Positions 52,113 through 60,252 of a stretch of 64,000 bases of DNA are shown here, piece by piece (within the stretch, counting starts at the first letter, position 1; each line of letters begins with the position of its first letter). The translations under genes were made by a program, and so were the position numbers. The stretch comes from Pseudovibrio sp000156235 (GTDB lineage: Bacteria > Pseudomonadota > Alphaproteobacteria > Rhizobiales > Stappiaceae): positions 186,001 to 250,000 of the forward strand of contig NZ_DS996813.1 of assembly GCF_000156235.1 (NCBI RefSeq), written 5' to 3'. Under the pieces are notes generated by a model. The model searched no databases, was not told where the DNA came from, and saw only the letters and a program-made list of their open reading frames with translations.

Positions 52113-52931
52113 ATGTCCGACGATCAACGCAACGAAGATTCTCTTCCTTCCTCTTCACATATTCTGGCGGAGGTGGCCGAGCTGGTGCGCTTTTTCTCCC
52201 GTATTCCTCTGCCAAAGCTGGGAAGCTGGGATGATCTGATTACAGCTCCGGATTTTCGTTTGCGCTCCCGCAGCATTCCGCTGGCCGGTGCGGTGATCTC
52301 CCTGCCCAGCATGCTGGTGTTGTGGCTGCTTTCACAAAGCGCCCTGCCCGCAGCTGTTGTGGCTTTGATTGCAGTTGGCGTGGCGGCAGCTGTTCAGGGC
52401 TGCCTGCATGAGGATGGCCTTTCTGATGTGGTTGATGGGTTCTTTGGTGGTCATACGGCTGAGCGGCGGCTTGAGATCATGAAGGACAGCCGTATCGGTG
52501 CGTTTGGCACTGTGGCGCTTGTGCTCTCGCTAAGCCTGCGCTGGCTGCTGCTGGCCACCTTGCTGGAGGCGTTTGGCGGCTTTGGGGCAGCTCTTGGCTA
52601 TCTGGCAGCTGAGACGATTGGCCGGGTTGGCATGGTCTGGATCTGGCACACCATGCCAGCGGCGTATCAGGGCGGTCTTTCCACGCGCTTTGGCGTGCCT
52701 GAAAACATCGCAGTGTACTGGGCTGGTTGCTTTGCGTTGCCGCTGATTGCCGTCAGCCTGTTTTACTTGAGCTTCTGGCAGGTGGTGATCGGGGCTGGTG
52801 TGAGCTTTGTGCTGGTGTGGGCGCTGGCGAAGCTGTCCCTCACTAAAATCAAAGGCATTACTGGTGATGTTTTGGGGGCTGCGCAACAAATCGGTTCACT
52901 GGGCTTCCTGCTGGGCGTCCTTTCTCTTTAG
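52113..52931 (+). CDS. cobS: CobS, adenosylcobinamide-GDP ribazoletransferase
   Basis: Membrane enzyme joining adenosylcobinamide-GDP and alpha-ribazole in the last steps of cobalamin synthesis. The 272-aa product has several hydrophobic segments (from about residue 50) and the metal motif HEDGLSDVVDGFFGG (about residue 105). LVRFFSRIPLPKLGSW is the usual N-terminal signature. It is divergent from cobT. The sequence through 52980 is T-rich but shows no clear terminator. Confidence 0.95.
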   Translation: MSDDQRNEDSLPSSSHILAEVAELVRFFSRIPLPKLGSWDDLITAPDFRLRSRSIPLAGAVISLPSMLVLWLLSQSALPAAVVALIAVGVAAAVQGCLHEDGLSDVVDGFFGGHTAERRLEIMKDSRIGAFGTVALVLSLSLRWLLLATLLEAFGGFGAALGYLAAETIGRVGMVWIWHTMPAAYQGGLSTRFGVPENIAVYWAGCFALPLIAVSLFYLSFWQVVIGAGVSFVLVWALAKLSLTKIKGITGDVLGAAQQIGSLGFLLGVLSL

Positions 52932-53105
52932 AAGCTGTGTTCGCCACCCCTTAAAAACCAGAGGCATTCCTCTGCTTTTTTGGGTAAGGCGCTGCAAGAA
53001 ACCATTTTTGTGCAATCATTTGCTAGCATTTTAGCTTTAATATACGCGCATTGTTTGCCTACAAGCGCGTGAAACCCTTTTTACAGTTCTCGGGCCGGAG
53101 ACATT

Positions 53106-54278
53106 ATGAAGCTATCCTTTGCTTGTGCACTTTCAGCATTCAAACGAGCTGCTGCCCTTGGGCTGGCTGCTGCCGTCCTTGCCGGTTGTGCCTCCAGGCC
53201 CGGACCGGATTCACTGGAAATTTCGCTTGAAGAAGCCGAAGGGACCAAGGATGTTCATATCCTTGTTGCGACCACACGGGCGCGTGCTGAACACCCCCCT
53301 GCGCTTTACACTTCCAAGCGGTCTGAAGAGTTGGATTTTGCTTCGGCCACCATTTCCATTCCGCCAACCCACAAGCCGGGCAAGATTGAATGGGCCTCTT
53401 CACCTCCGGGCAACCCGAATACCGACTTCGTGGTGCGGCAGGCGGCTTACATTGACGGCAATGCAGCTTTCCGAAAGCAGGTCAATCAGGCCATTGCAAA
53501 ACGCACTGACCGCGAGCGCGAAGCTGTGCTGTTCATTCATGGCTACAACACCCGCTTTTCTGAGGGCGTGTTCCGCCTTGCGCAGATGGCAGCAGATGCC
53601 AAGGTCAATCGGGTGCCGATCCTGTTCACCTGGGCGTCCGCTGGCAATCTGACCGACTACATTTACGACACCAACAGCGTGACTGTTGCCCGCGACGGGC
53701 TTGAGCAGGTATTGCGGGAGCTGGTGAACTCTGATGCGGAGCGGGTGACCATTCTGGCGCACTCCCTTGGCAACCTGTTGCTGCTGGAGACTTTGCGGCA
53801 GATGGAGCTCAAAGGTCACGGGCTTTTGAAGAACAAGAAGGTCACCATTGTGATGGCTTCGCCGGACATCGATATTGATGTTTTCAAAACAATGATTACC
53901 TCTCTTGGATACAGAGCAAACCCTGTGTTTGTGCTGGTTTCGCGTGATGACCGCGCGCTGCGCTTCTCCCGCCGCATTGCCGGCGGCAAGGCGCGTGTGG
54001 GCGGCATTGAGAATGATGCAGAGCTGACAAGTCTGGGCGTTGTGGTCATTGACCTGACGGATGTGCAAGGTCAGGATAGTGTCAACCACGACAAGTTCGC
54101 GCAACTTGCTCAGTTTGGGCCGCAGCTGGTCAATGCCCTTGAACAAGGCACGATGAGCCGCAACAAGCAAAGCATTGGCGGACGTCTTGGAAACGCTGGA
54201 CGCAGTTTCACCGAGTTTTTGGGGAACACTGCGAAGATCGTGATCAGCACGCCGGGATCCGTTGGCGCAACGCGCTAA
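53106..54278 (+). CDS. Alpha/beta-hydrolase lipoprotein (DUF900)
   Basis: The 390-aa product begins with a lipoprotein signal (hydrophobic about 12-26, lipobox LAGC with Cys28), so it is anchored in the envelope. The alpha/beta-hydrolase domain has VLFIHGYNTRFSEGVFRLAQ and a nucleophile motif AHSLGNLLLL (Ser near 225), then ASPDIDIDVF and DDRALRFSRRIAGG. It matches the DUF900 esterase-like family; substrate unknown. Its stop codon is the first part of a palindromic intergenic repeat. Confidence 0.88.
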   Translation: MKLSFACALSAFKRAAALGLAAAVLAGCASRPGPDSLEISLEEAEGTKDVHILVATTRARAEHPPALYTSKRSEELDFASATISIPPTHKPGKIEWASSPPGNPNTDFVVRQAAYIDGNAAFRKQVNQAIAKRTDREREAVLFIHGYNTRFSEGVFRLAQMAADAKVNRVPILFTWASAGNLTDYIYDTNSVTVARDGLEQVLRELVNSDAERVTILAHSLGNLLLLETLRQMELKGHGLLKNKKVTIVMASPDIDIDVFKTMITSLGYRANPVFVLVSRDDRALRFSRRIAGGKARVGGIENDAELTSLGVVVIDLTDVQGQDSVNHDKFAQLAQFGPQLVNALEQGTMSRNKQSIGGRLGNAGRSFTEFLGNTAKIVISTPGSVGATR

Positions 54279-54316
54279 AGCAGTTCGCATTTAAGTTGAA
54301 CACTTGAACTGCTTTA
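54276..54316. repeat. Palindromic element overlapping the hydrolase stop codon
   Basis: TAAAGCAGTTC (54276-54286) and GAACTGCTTTA (54306-54316) are 11-bp inverted arms, with a nested AAGT/ACTT inside. The first three bases are the TAA stop of the hydrolase gene. It may terminate transcription, being followed by a T-rich stretch, or be a dispersed intergenic repeat. Confidence 0.7.
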
Positions 54317-54327
54317 GTCGTTATTTT

Positions 54328-54374
54328 CGCGTATCTTTATCCGAAAACCGGTTTCCACTTTTCGGAGATACGCG
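54328..54374. repeat. Palindromic repeat, solo copy
   Basis: A 47-bp unit with outer arms CGCGTATC/GATACGCG and inner CCGAAAA/TTTTCGG around ACCGG. It matches the three tandem units at 56255-56408 in layout and inner sequence, differing in the outer arms, so it is a dispersed family. Confidence 0.85.
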
Positions 54375-54418
54375 CTGAACACAGCGGTTTGAACCCGATG
54401 ATTTTGTAGGACAGTATT

Positions 54419-54640
54419 TTGTCAGGTACTTTAGAAAGACCAGCCAGCCCGTGTTTAAAACTGTGCCAGCTGGATGAAGAACGGAAGATGTGTGTGAGTT
54501 GCTGGAGATTGCTCAGCGAGATTGCCGGATGGGGTTCCCTTTCTGCGCAGGCTCAGCACACCATTCTTGCCAAGCTTCCTGCACGAAAAGCTGAGTTTCT
54601 GGCTATCAAACAGGAGGATGTGCAATGCGCTGGACGATAG
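54419..54640 (+). CDS. DUF1289 domain protein
   Basis: The 73-aa product starts with TTG at 54419 (AGGACAG upstream). It carries the DUF1289 four-Cys pattern: SPCLKLCQLDEERKMCVSCW followed by LLSEIAGWGSL, probably a small metal-binding module. Its end overlaps the start of the next gene by 16 nt. Function unknown in the family. Confidence 0.85.
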   Translation: MSGTLERPASPCLKLCQLDEERKMCVSCWRLLSEIAGWGSLSAQAQHTILAKLPARKAEFLAIKQEDVQCAGR

Positions 54641-55323
54641 GCCTTGTCATTCTCATCGGTGCCATGGTGATTGGCGTTGCCACCGGATATCTTGGAACAC
54701 CTGAGTTTCTTGGCGACAAGTTTCAGGAGGACGGCCCTCGCTTGGTCGCCCTTGCGGCCATGGGCATTGTGATTATGATGGGCGTGTTCATTCGCCGCCC
54801 GCAAATCCGCGAAGTGTTTGGCGCTGTGGTGTTCTGGGGCGGTCTGGCGCTGTTGCTGGTGATTGGATACTCGTTCCGGTATGAGCTGATGACCGTGCGC
54901 GACCGGGTGATGTCCGAGCTGTTTCCCGGCTCCATCTCTCAATCTGCTGATGGCGAGATGGTGATCTCGCGCGGCATCAACCATCAGTTCTTCATTGATG
55001 TTCAAGTGGATGGCGTTTCCGTCGATATGCTGGTGGACACTGGGGCTTCGCACATCACTTTGTCACACGGAGATGCACGCCGGGTTGGCATCGACACGAA
55101 CAACCTTTCTTACAGCATCCCTGTTTCCACCGCCAACGGCATGGGTTTTGTGGCCCGCGTGCGTTTAGAGGACATGCAGATTGGTGACTGGCGCCTGAAC
55201 GAAGTGCCCGCATTTGTGGCGCAGGAAGAGATGCTCTCAACCAGCCTGCTGGGTATGAGTGCCCTCAACACCTTCGCCAGCTGGCGCGTGGAAGGCAACC
55301 AGCTGATCCTGAAGGCGCGCTGA
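54625..55323 (+). CDS. Membrane-bound retropepsin-like aspartic protease
   Basis: The 232-aa protein has three hydrophobic segments (about residues 4-22, 40-56, 66-82) and a C-terminal clan AA aspartic protease domain. The active-site motif is MLVDTGASHITLS (about residue 136), followed by the flap-like VSTANGMGFVARVRLEDMQI and the ending LGMSALNTFASWRVEGNQLI, as in the TIGR02281 family. One catalytic Asp per chain implies it works as a dimer. It is coupled to the DUF1289 gene. Confidence 0.9.
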   Translation: MRWTIGLVILIGAMVIGVATGYLGTPEFLGDKFQEDGPRLVALAAMGIVIMMGVFIRRPQIREVFGAVVFWGGLALLLVIGYSFRYELMTVRDRVMSELFPGSISQSADGEMVISRGINHQFFIDVQVDGVSVDMLVDTGASHITLSHGDARRVGIDTNNLSYSIPVSTANGMGFVARVRLEDMQIGDWRLNEVPAFVAQEEMLSTSLLGMSALNTFASWRVEGNQLILKAR

Positions 55324-55345
55324 AGCAACTCGCGTATCAAAAAAT

Positions 55346-55377
55346 AAAAGCCGCAGACAGGAATGTCAGCGGCTTTT
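55346..55377. terminator. Bidirectional terminator after the aspartic protease
   Basis: AAAAGCCGC pairs with GCGGCTTTT (55369-55377) with an inner GACA/TGTC pairing, giving A-rich and T-rich ends. It can serve both the protease gene and the convergent TauE/SafE gene. Confidence 0.9.
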
Positions 55378-55398
55378 GTGTTTCTTATGGCTTACAGC

Positions 55399-56220
55399 TT
55401 ACAGCAGGCTGTAGGCAAACCTTGCGCAAGCAATCAGGAGGAACACACCAAACGCCAGCTCCAGCTTGCGCTTTGGCAGGTTGTGGGCGAAGTGTGCGCC
55501 CAGAGGAGCCACGTAGATGGTGATCGGGATGATCAACGCGATGGCAAGCAGGTTGATGTAGCCTACAGAGAATGGCGGCAGGTTGGGAGCGCCCCACCCG
55601 GCTGCGACCATGCCGAAGACTGCGGGAATGGAAATCAGCACTCCAACACCAGAAGATGTGGCAACGGCCTGATGGATCGGACGGCCAAACAGGGTCATGA
55701 AGGTGTTGTTCATGACGCCACCGCCAATGCCCATGAGCGTTGAGAAGAAGCCGATCATCACGCCTATCAGCGCTCGTACCGGATTGCCCGGAATGTCTGA
55801 TCCCAGTTTCCAGCTTTCACGATTGAACAGCATGCGCATGGCGACCACAAACGCGATAACGGCAAAGATGCCTTTAAGCGTATCACCGGAAACGAGCGCC
55901 GCCACGTAAGAAGCCAGCAGTACACCAATCGGCACAGGGATAATCCAGCTTTTCAGCAAGGACAGATCAACAGCGCCTTTCTTCTTGTGTGCGAAGAAGG
56001 AGCGCAAAGAGGTTGGGACGATGACGCCCAGAGACGAGGCCACGGAGATGTGAACCACGGCGTCTGGATCAACGCCTACCTCTGTCAGAATGGTCACCAG
56101 GATCGGCACGAGGATCGCGCCGCCTCCAATACCAAACAGCCCTGCCAGAAAACCTGCTAGTGCACCAGAAGCAATCAATGCTGCTCCGAACCCCAGCATA
56201 GACGCAGAAATCATGTCCAT
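55399..56220 (-). CDS. TauE/SafE-family sulfite/organoanion exporter permease
   Basis: The 273-aa protein has about eight hydrophobic segments and the two repeated family motifs GFLAGLFGIGGGAILVPILV (about residue 23) and GFFSTLMGIGGGVMNNTFM (about residue 165). Family members export sulfite, sulfoacetate or other small anions. Substrate unknown. It reads leftward, just after the palindromic repeat array next to dusA. Confidence 0.92.
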   Translation of the reverse strand: MDMISASMLGFGAALIASGALAGFLAGLFGIGGGAILVPILVTILTEVGVDPDAVVHISVASSLGVIVPTSLRSFFAHKKKGAVDLSLLKSWIIPVPIGVLLASYVAALVSGDTLKGIFAVIAFVVAMRMLFNRESWKLGSDIPGNPVRALIGVMIGFFSTLMGIGGGVMNNTFMTLFGRPIHQAVATSSGVGVLISIPAVFGMVAAGWGAPNLPPFSVGYINLLAIALIIPITIYVAPLGAHFAHNLPKRKLELAFGVFLLIACARFAYSLL

Positions 56221-56254
56221 GCTGTCCCCTCCTCAATTCCAATTGCATTTCATG

Positions 56255-56408
56255 CGCGTATTCTTATCCGAAAACCGGCAGCCACTTTTCGGGAGTACGC
56301 ATTCTTCTCGCGTACTCGTATCCAAAAACCGGAAGCCACTTTTTGGGAGTACGCATTCTTCTCGCGTACTCTTGCCCGAAAACCGGAAGCCACTTTTCGG
56401 GAGTACGC
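56255..56408. repeat. Tandem array of three palindromic repeats (54-bp period)
   Basis: Three 46-bp units at 56255-56300, 56309-56354 and 56363-56408 are separated by identical 8-bp spacers ATTCTTCT. Each unit has outer arms GCGTACTC (or GCGTATTC)/GAGTACGC and inner CCGAAAA/TTTTCGG (CCAAAAA/TTTTTGG in the middle one) around CCGGAAGCCAC. The last base of unit 3 is the last base of the dusA stop codon, so the array fills the gap between the two leftward genes. A fourth related copy is at 54328. Confidence 0.93.
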
Positions 56409-57454
56409 TAAACCAGCGCTGCCTCTTTCTGCTCACGTGCTTCAAGCGCAACGCTTTGATGATGTGAAACCGCTGCCAGAGCCTCTTCCAGCACCTCTAT
56501 GCCAGCACCAGTCTTATTGGCTTCCACCGTCATAATACGGCGGAAATGGCGAGCGCCCGGAACACCTTGGTATGTTCCCAAAATGTGGCGGGTGATGGAT
56601 GCCAGCTTGGTTCCGGCAGTCAGTTCGTTTTCGATGTAGCCGCGGTAGACGTCCATTGCCTCAACCGGCGTGATCGCGGTGCCGTCCTCACCGTAGACCA
56701 CACGGTCAACCTCTGCCAGCAACATCGGGTTCTGATAGGCCGCGCGGCCCATCATGACACCGTCCAGTTTTTCCAGATGCGCTGAGGTTTCTTCCAGTGT
56801 TGCCACGCCGCCGTTGATGCCGATGAACACATCCGGCAGGCGCTGCTTCAGGCGGTAGACAAGGTCATAATCCAGCGGTGGCACATCGCGGTTTTCCTTC
56901 GGGCTGAGGCCCTTCAGCCACGCCTTGCGGGCATGCACCCACAGCGCATCTGTACCTGCGGCGATGACTTTATCTGCCAGTGCGTTGAGTGCCTCTTCCG
57001 GCTCCTGGTCATCCACGCCGATGCGGCATTTGGTGGTGACCGGGATGGAAACAACATCCTTCATGGCCGCGATGCATTCTGCCACCAGATCCGGCTCCAG
57101 CATGAGGCAGGCCCCGAACTTGCCAGACTGTACGCGGTCAGACGGGCACCCGACGTTGAGGTTAACCTCATCGTAGCCCCAATCTTCCACCATTTTGGCA
57201 CACTCAGCCAATGCTTTGGGATCAGACCCGCCCAGCTGGCAGGCAACCGGCTGCTCCTGTCTGGAGAAATTCAGATGACGGTCCCTGTCGCCATGGATCA
57301 AGGCGCCAGTGGTGACCATCTCAGTATAAAGCAGCGAATTCTTAGAGAGGACCCGGTGAAATGCACGGCAATGCCTATCCGTCCAGTCAAGCATCGGCGC
57401 GACCGCGAAGACGGGGCTATTGATATTATAGAGTTTTTTTGTTGCTTCAGTCAT
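56408..57454 (-). CDS. dusA: DusA, tRNA-dihydrouridine(20/20a) synthase
   Basis: FMN enzyme that reduces uridine in the D-loop of tRNA. The 348-aa product is full length. Motifs: FAVAPMLDWTDRHCRAFHRV, the active-site Cys in LNVGCPSDRVQSGKFGACLM, ALWVHARKAWLKGLSPKEN and INGGVATLEETSAHLEKLDG. The HARKAWLKGLSPKEN segment is specific to the DusA branch. A palindromic repeat array begins right at its stop. Confidence 0.96.
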   Translation of the reverse strand: MTEATKKLYNINSPVFAVAPMLDWTDRHCRAFHRVLSKNSLLYTEMVTTGALIHGDRDRHLNFSRQEQPVACQLGGSDPKALAECAKMVEDWGYDEVNLNVGCPSDRVQSGKFGACLMLEPDLVAECIAAMKDVVSIPVTTKCRIGVDDQEPEEALNALADKVIAAGTDALWVHARKAWLKGLSPKENRDVPPLDYDLVYRLKQRLPDVFIGINGGVATLEETSAHLEKLDGVMMGRAAYQNPMLLAEVDRVVYGEDGTAITPVEAMDVYRGYIENELTAGTKLASITRHILGTYQGVPGARHFRRIMTVEANKTGAGIEVLEEALAAVSHHQSVALEAREQKEAALV

Positions 57455-57625
57455 TCACGACGGTCTCAAACAGTCTCAAGTCGCAGTCTTTTGCCCTTTC
57501 TGCACAAAATTGGCAAGTCACAGCACTGAGAAACCTATGAGCGGGATGGAATGGTGAGGTGCATGGTTAAGGTGGAGAGGTGGGAGTAAACAGCTGGCCC
57601 ACTAAAGACATCAGAGAACTCAGGC

Positions 57626-58492
57626 CTACTTACTCGCTGGAGCTGTTTCAGATTTTTCCAAGAAATCAAGCAACTCTCTTGCCGGTTCTTGGCCACGCCG
57701 CTCAGCCTGTTTCGCCCATTTTTTTGCTACTTTGTTATTCTGAGGCAGACCACGTCCCCTGTGATAATTTAATGCAGTCATAAACTGGCAGGCAGAGTTC
57801 TGCTTCTTGGCACACTGCAAAAAGAGTTTCGCAGAGTGTTCTTCATCTTTCTCGACGAGTTCACCTTTCAGATATAGCTCCCCCAGCATCAAAAGTGACT
57901 TGTCGTTGCCGAGATCCGCAGCCTGTTTCAGATATTGGAGAGCCTTTGGCTTATTCTGTTTGACAAATTCTCCATTAAAGTAGGTCATAGCCAGTTTATG
58001 CGTAGCATCACTCTGACCAAGTTGCCGAGCCTCTTCCAAAAGAGCTAAAGCTTTTGATTTATCTTGCTCAATCCCAGATCCATTCCAATAGCAAATCGCC
58101 AAATTAAGTTTTGCGTCAGCGTTGCCGCCTTGAGATGATTCCTCAAAGAGATTAGCCGCTTGCTCAAAATCTTGCTTAACCCCACGGCCATTCATGTAAA
58201 AGAAACCTAAGAGGTTCTGTGCACCAGCATGGCTCTGAACCGCAGCTTTAGATGCCCATTCAAAAGCAATTTCATCATCCTGCTTGAAAATTGTACCTTT
58301 GTGGCGAAGTACAGCCAGACTAAACTGCGCATCAGCATCTCCTGCATGCGCTTTATTCTGTAAGTCCGCAGGTGTCTGAAGAGGTTCGGAGCTTGTAGTC
58401 AGATTTGAGATGTATGGTAATGCAAATAGTATTCCCCCGAGAAGAAGAACAGCACAAAAAAACAATATCGAAACTTTTAGGGGAGCACGCAT
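57626..58492 (-). CDS. Sel1-repeat protein with N-terminal membrane anchor
   Basis: The 288-aa product (ATG at 58492) has one hydrophobic N-terminal segment (about residues 5-28; anchor or signal) and about six Sel1-type repeats of about 36 residues, for example AQFSLAVLRHKG, AQNLLGFFYMNGRGVKQDFE, AKLNLAICYWNGSGIEQDKS and SLLMLGELYLKGELVEKDEE. Such solenoids are scaffolds for protein contacts; no specific partner can be named. Its base composition is more AT-rich than adjacent dusA. Confidence 0.9.
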   Translation of the reverse strand: MRAPLKVSILFFCAVLLLGGILFALPYISNLTTSSEPLQTPADLQNKAHAGDADAQFSLAVLRHKGTIFKQDDEIAFEWASKAAVQSHAGAQNLLGFFYMNGRGVKQDFEQAANLFEESSQGGNADAKLNLAICYWNGSGIEQDKSKALALLEEARQLGQSDATHKLAMTYFNGEFVKQNKPKALQYLKQAADLGNDKSLLMLGELYLKGELVEKDEEHSAKLFLQCAKKQNSACQFMTALNYHRGRGLPQNNKVAKKWAKQAERRGQEPARELLDFLEKSETAPASK

Positions 58493-58618
58493 TTGGAAAT
58501 CCAAAAATCGAAAACAATAGCTGAATCAATGTCGATAATGCTCAATGTTGCTAAACATGTACACTAGGAAGTTGGGTGCTCTAAAAAGAAAATAATTGAA
58601 GAACTACATGCCTTTGCT

Positions 58619-59650
58619 TTATCGCACCCGCGGTGCCATTGCTTTGACTTTGCCGACATCTAAATGAGATACGCCATGCCCTCTTTTGCTCCGCCAATCG
58701 AGGTAGGCGCCGAAGATTTCGGTCTGGCGGCCCTTGATGCCGGGGAGTGATCGAACATCTCCTCCCGCCCATGGGGAGAATGGAGAGCGACGGACGGAAC
58801 CATAAAGACCAATGCGGAGGCCCGGACGTGTTGCGATGCCTCGGGCATGGAAGCCGTGCGTATCCGCTATGACGAGAGTATTAGCAGGAACAGCGAATGA
58901 CACAGGCTTGCTGAAGCCCATCTCCTGCAGCTGATCTTCTGTTACGCGGAACGAACCGACAGCATGATTGCCATCCTTATGTGTTGCTGCGGTGAGGCTT
59001 TGCTCATACTCCCACTTTCTGCGTGCTTCATTCAGTCTGTGTGAGCCGGGCACGTAATGGAACGGGCCATCTGCCAACTCTACATCTTTCAGGAAAAGCC
59101 AGGCTTTGGCTGTGGGATGGAATGTGTCTGAATGAAAGTTAGTCTGCGGATCTTTGCGCTTTTCGTCCAGATCCCACAGAACGGTATGCAGGTAGACAAG
59201 TGGATCTGCATTGTTGGACGCCACATAGCGCAGGCCTTTTTGGAAGATATCGGCACCCACAGCGGCCTGCAGACCGGGTAGTTTCTTCAAGATAGCAGGC
59301 GTCAAACCGATGAAACGGGTGACGGTCCGCCCTTGCTTCATCTCCCGCGCCGCAAACTCTGTCTGCTCCAGCTCATCCTGCACTGCTTTGAAGATATCTT
59401 CCGGCAACACGTTATGGCGCACCACATATCCATTTTCATGAAAGAACTGCCGGTCTTCAGCTGGCAGAAAGTGCTCCATCTGTCTGCGTCGCATCTGCGC
59501 CATCCGCTCCGCCAGTGCCATGCGCCACACATGAAACCCGCGCTCATTCAGATACCTGCTCCCAATAATCGGATTGCCCCGAAACGACTTCCCTCCTAAC
59601 GCAATATCAGCAATCCAGAGCGGGCTCTTGAATATCTTCAGAGGTGACAT
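58619..59650 (-). CDS. Phytanoyl-CoA dioxygenase (PhyH) family protein
   Basis: Fe(II)/2-oxoglutarate-dependent oxygenase. The 343-aa product has the metal facial triad: H and D in NFHSDTFHPTAKAWLFLKDV (about residue 173) and a late His in TLVIADTHGFHARGIATRPG, with the 2-oxoglutarate-binding Arg following. DGPFHYVPGSHRLNEARRKW is the typical double-stranded beta-helix segment. Substrate unknown; it may modify a lipid, sugar or natural product. It reads leftward, next to the gap region. Confidence 0.88.
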   Translation of the reverse strand: MSPLKIFKSPLWIADIALGGKSFRGNPIIGSRYLNERGFHVWRMALAERMAQMRRRQMEHFLPAEDRQFFHENGYVVRHNVLPEDIFKAVQDELEQTEFAAREMKQGRTVTRFIGLTPAILKKLPGLQAAVGADIFQKGLRYVASNNADPLVYLHTVLWDLDEKRKDPQTNFHSDTFHPTAKAWLFLKDVELADGPFHYVPGSHRLNEARRKWEYEQSLTAATHKDGNHAVGSFRVTEDQLQEMGFSKPVSFAVPANTLVIADTHGFHARGIATRPGLRIGLYGSVRRSPFSPWAGGDVRSLPGIKGRQTEIFGAYLDWRSKRGHGVSHLDVGKVKAMAPRVR

Positions 59651-59781
59651 TGGGAATTCTCGGGCTAATACACAAACACAGATAAACCCTAGGTTTAGTC
59701 GGCACTAATTGCCAGCCAGAAGAAATCAAGGTGCCAACAGTACAACGGTCAATTCAAAACAAAACATTTTTAGAAAATAAT

Positions 59782-59812
59782 TGTGGCAGTCAGGTTTATC
59801 CTGACTGCCACA
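59782..59812 (-). terminator. Terminator at the far end of the RTX gene region
   Basis: TGTGGCAGTCAGG (59782-59794) and CCTGACTGCCACA (59800-59812) form a perfect 13-bp stem with a TTTAT loop, and the leftward side is followed by AATTATTTTC. It is probably the natural terminator of the RTX gene. The right-hand direct repeat begins inside its second arm. Confidence 0.85.
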
Positions 59813-59858
59813 TCTACAAAACAAGCAATGCAGCTTACATAAAGGCTGCTGTTTAGAT
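59806..59858. repeat. 53-bp direct repeat, left copy (abuts N gap)
   Basis: Same as 60200-60252 with one mismatch (59839 A versus 60233 T). It begins inside the terminator arm and ends with GTTTAGAT at the gap. In the right copy those bases are the end of the RTX gene (TAA stop region). Confidence 0.93.
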
Positions 59859-59878
59859 NNNNNNNNNNNNNNNNNNNN
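59859..59878. other. Assembly gap (20 N)
   Basis: Twenty undetermined bases, a conventional scaffold-gap length; the true distance is unknown. Confidence 0.99.
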
Positions 59879-60200
59879 GATTGTGTTTTGCCCAGTTCAC
59901 CGGCCCTTGCTGTTGCTCCATCACCCAGGCTTTTCCTTTGCCCACATGGCGATAAAGATCATGATTGAAAGCCGGTTGATCTGGTAGCCCTACCCTTAAA
60001 AGGCGTGCTTTTTCAGTGTCATCTTTGAGAGCATTGACCAGCGCACCCATGGGGTAACTGTCCCAGGATGCAAAGTCGATGTCATTGCCGACAGCGTAGT
60101 GATCGTAGTCCGTGTTATGACCCATGAAGTTATGGGTAATAGGCGCATTGCCGACATGCTTTCGCAGCACATCCACCTGAGTGGGATTGAACTTCACCAT
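59879..60200 (-). pseudogene. GH42 beta-galactosidase fragment, truncated at both ends
   Basis: Leftward open frame encoding an internal piece of a family 42 glycoside hydrolase: FNPTQVDVLRKHVGNAPITH, NFMGHNTDYDHYAVGNDIDF, ASWDSYPMGALVN and the nucleophile segment AWVMEQQQGPVNWAKHN, where Glu in VMEQ is the catalytic nucleophile in this family. The fragment begins exactly where the right 53-bp repeat ends and runs into the N gap, so neither terminus of a real gene is present. A misjoined contig end is the most likely explanation; a genuine gene remnant is possible. Confidence 0.85.
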
Positions 60201-60252
60201 GCCACATCTACAAAACAAGCAATGCAGCTTACTTAAAGGCTGCTGTTTAGAT
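60200..60252. repeat. 53-bp direct repeat, right copy
   Basis: It spans the last bases and downstream sequence of the RTX gene. It is repeated at 59806-59858 at an offset of 394 bp with one mismatch. Confidence 0.93.

Noticed and set aside
56255..56408. CRISPR array
   Set aside because: The three units are self-complementary and their 8-bp spacers are identical, unlike the unique spacers of about 30 bp in CRISPR; no cas genes are present.
56233..56451. Leftward open frame through the palindromic array
   Set aside because: Its peptide repeats (LPKSGFRF) simply because 54 bp is a multiple of three; it overlaps the dusA end and has no ribosome site.
59879..60200. A functional beta-galactosidase gene
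   Set aside because: Only about 107 codons of the middle of a GH42 protein are present, bounded by a repeat and an N gap.
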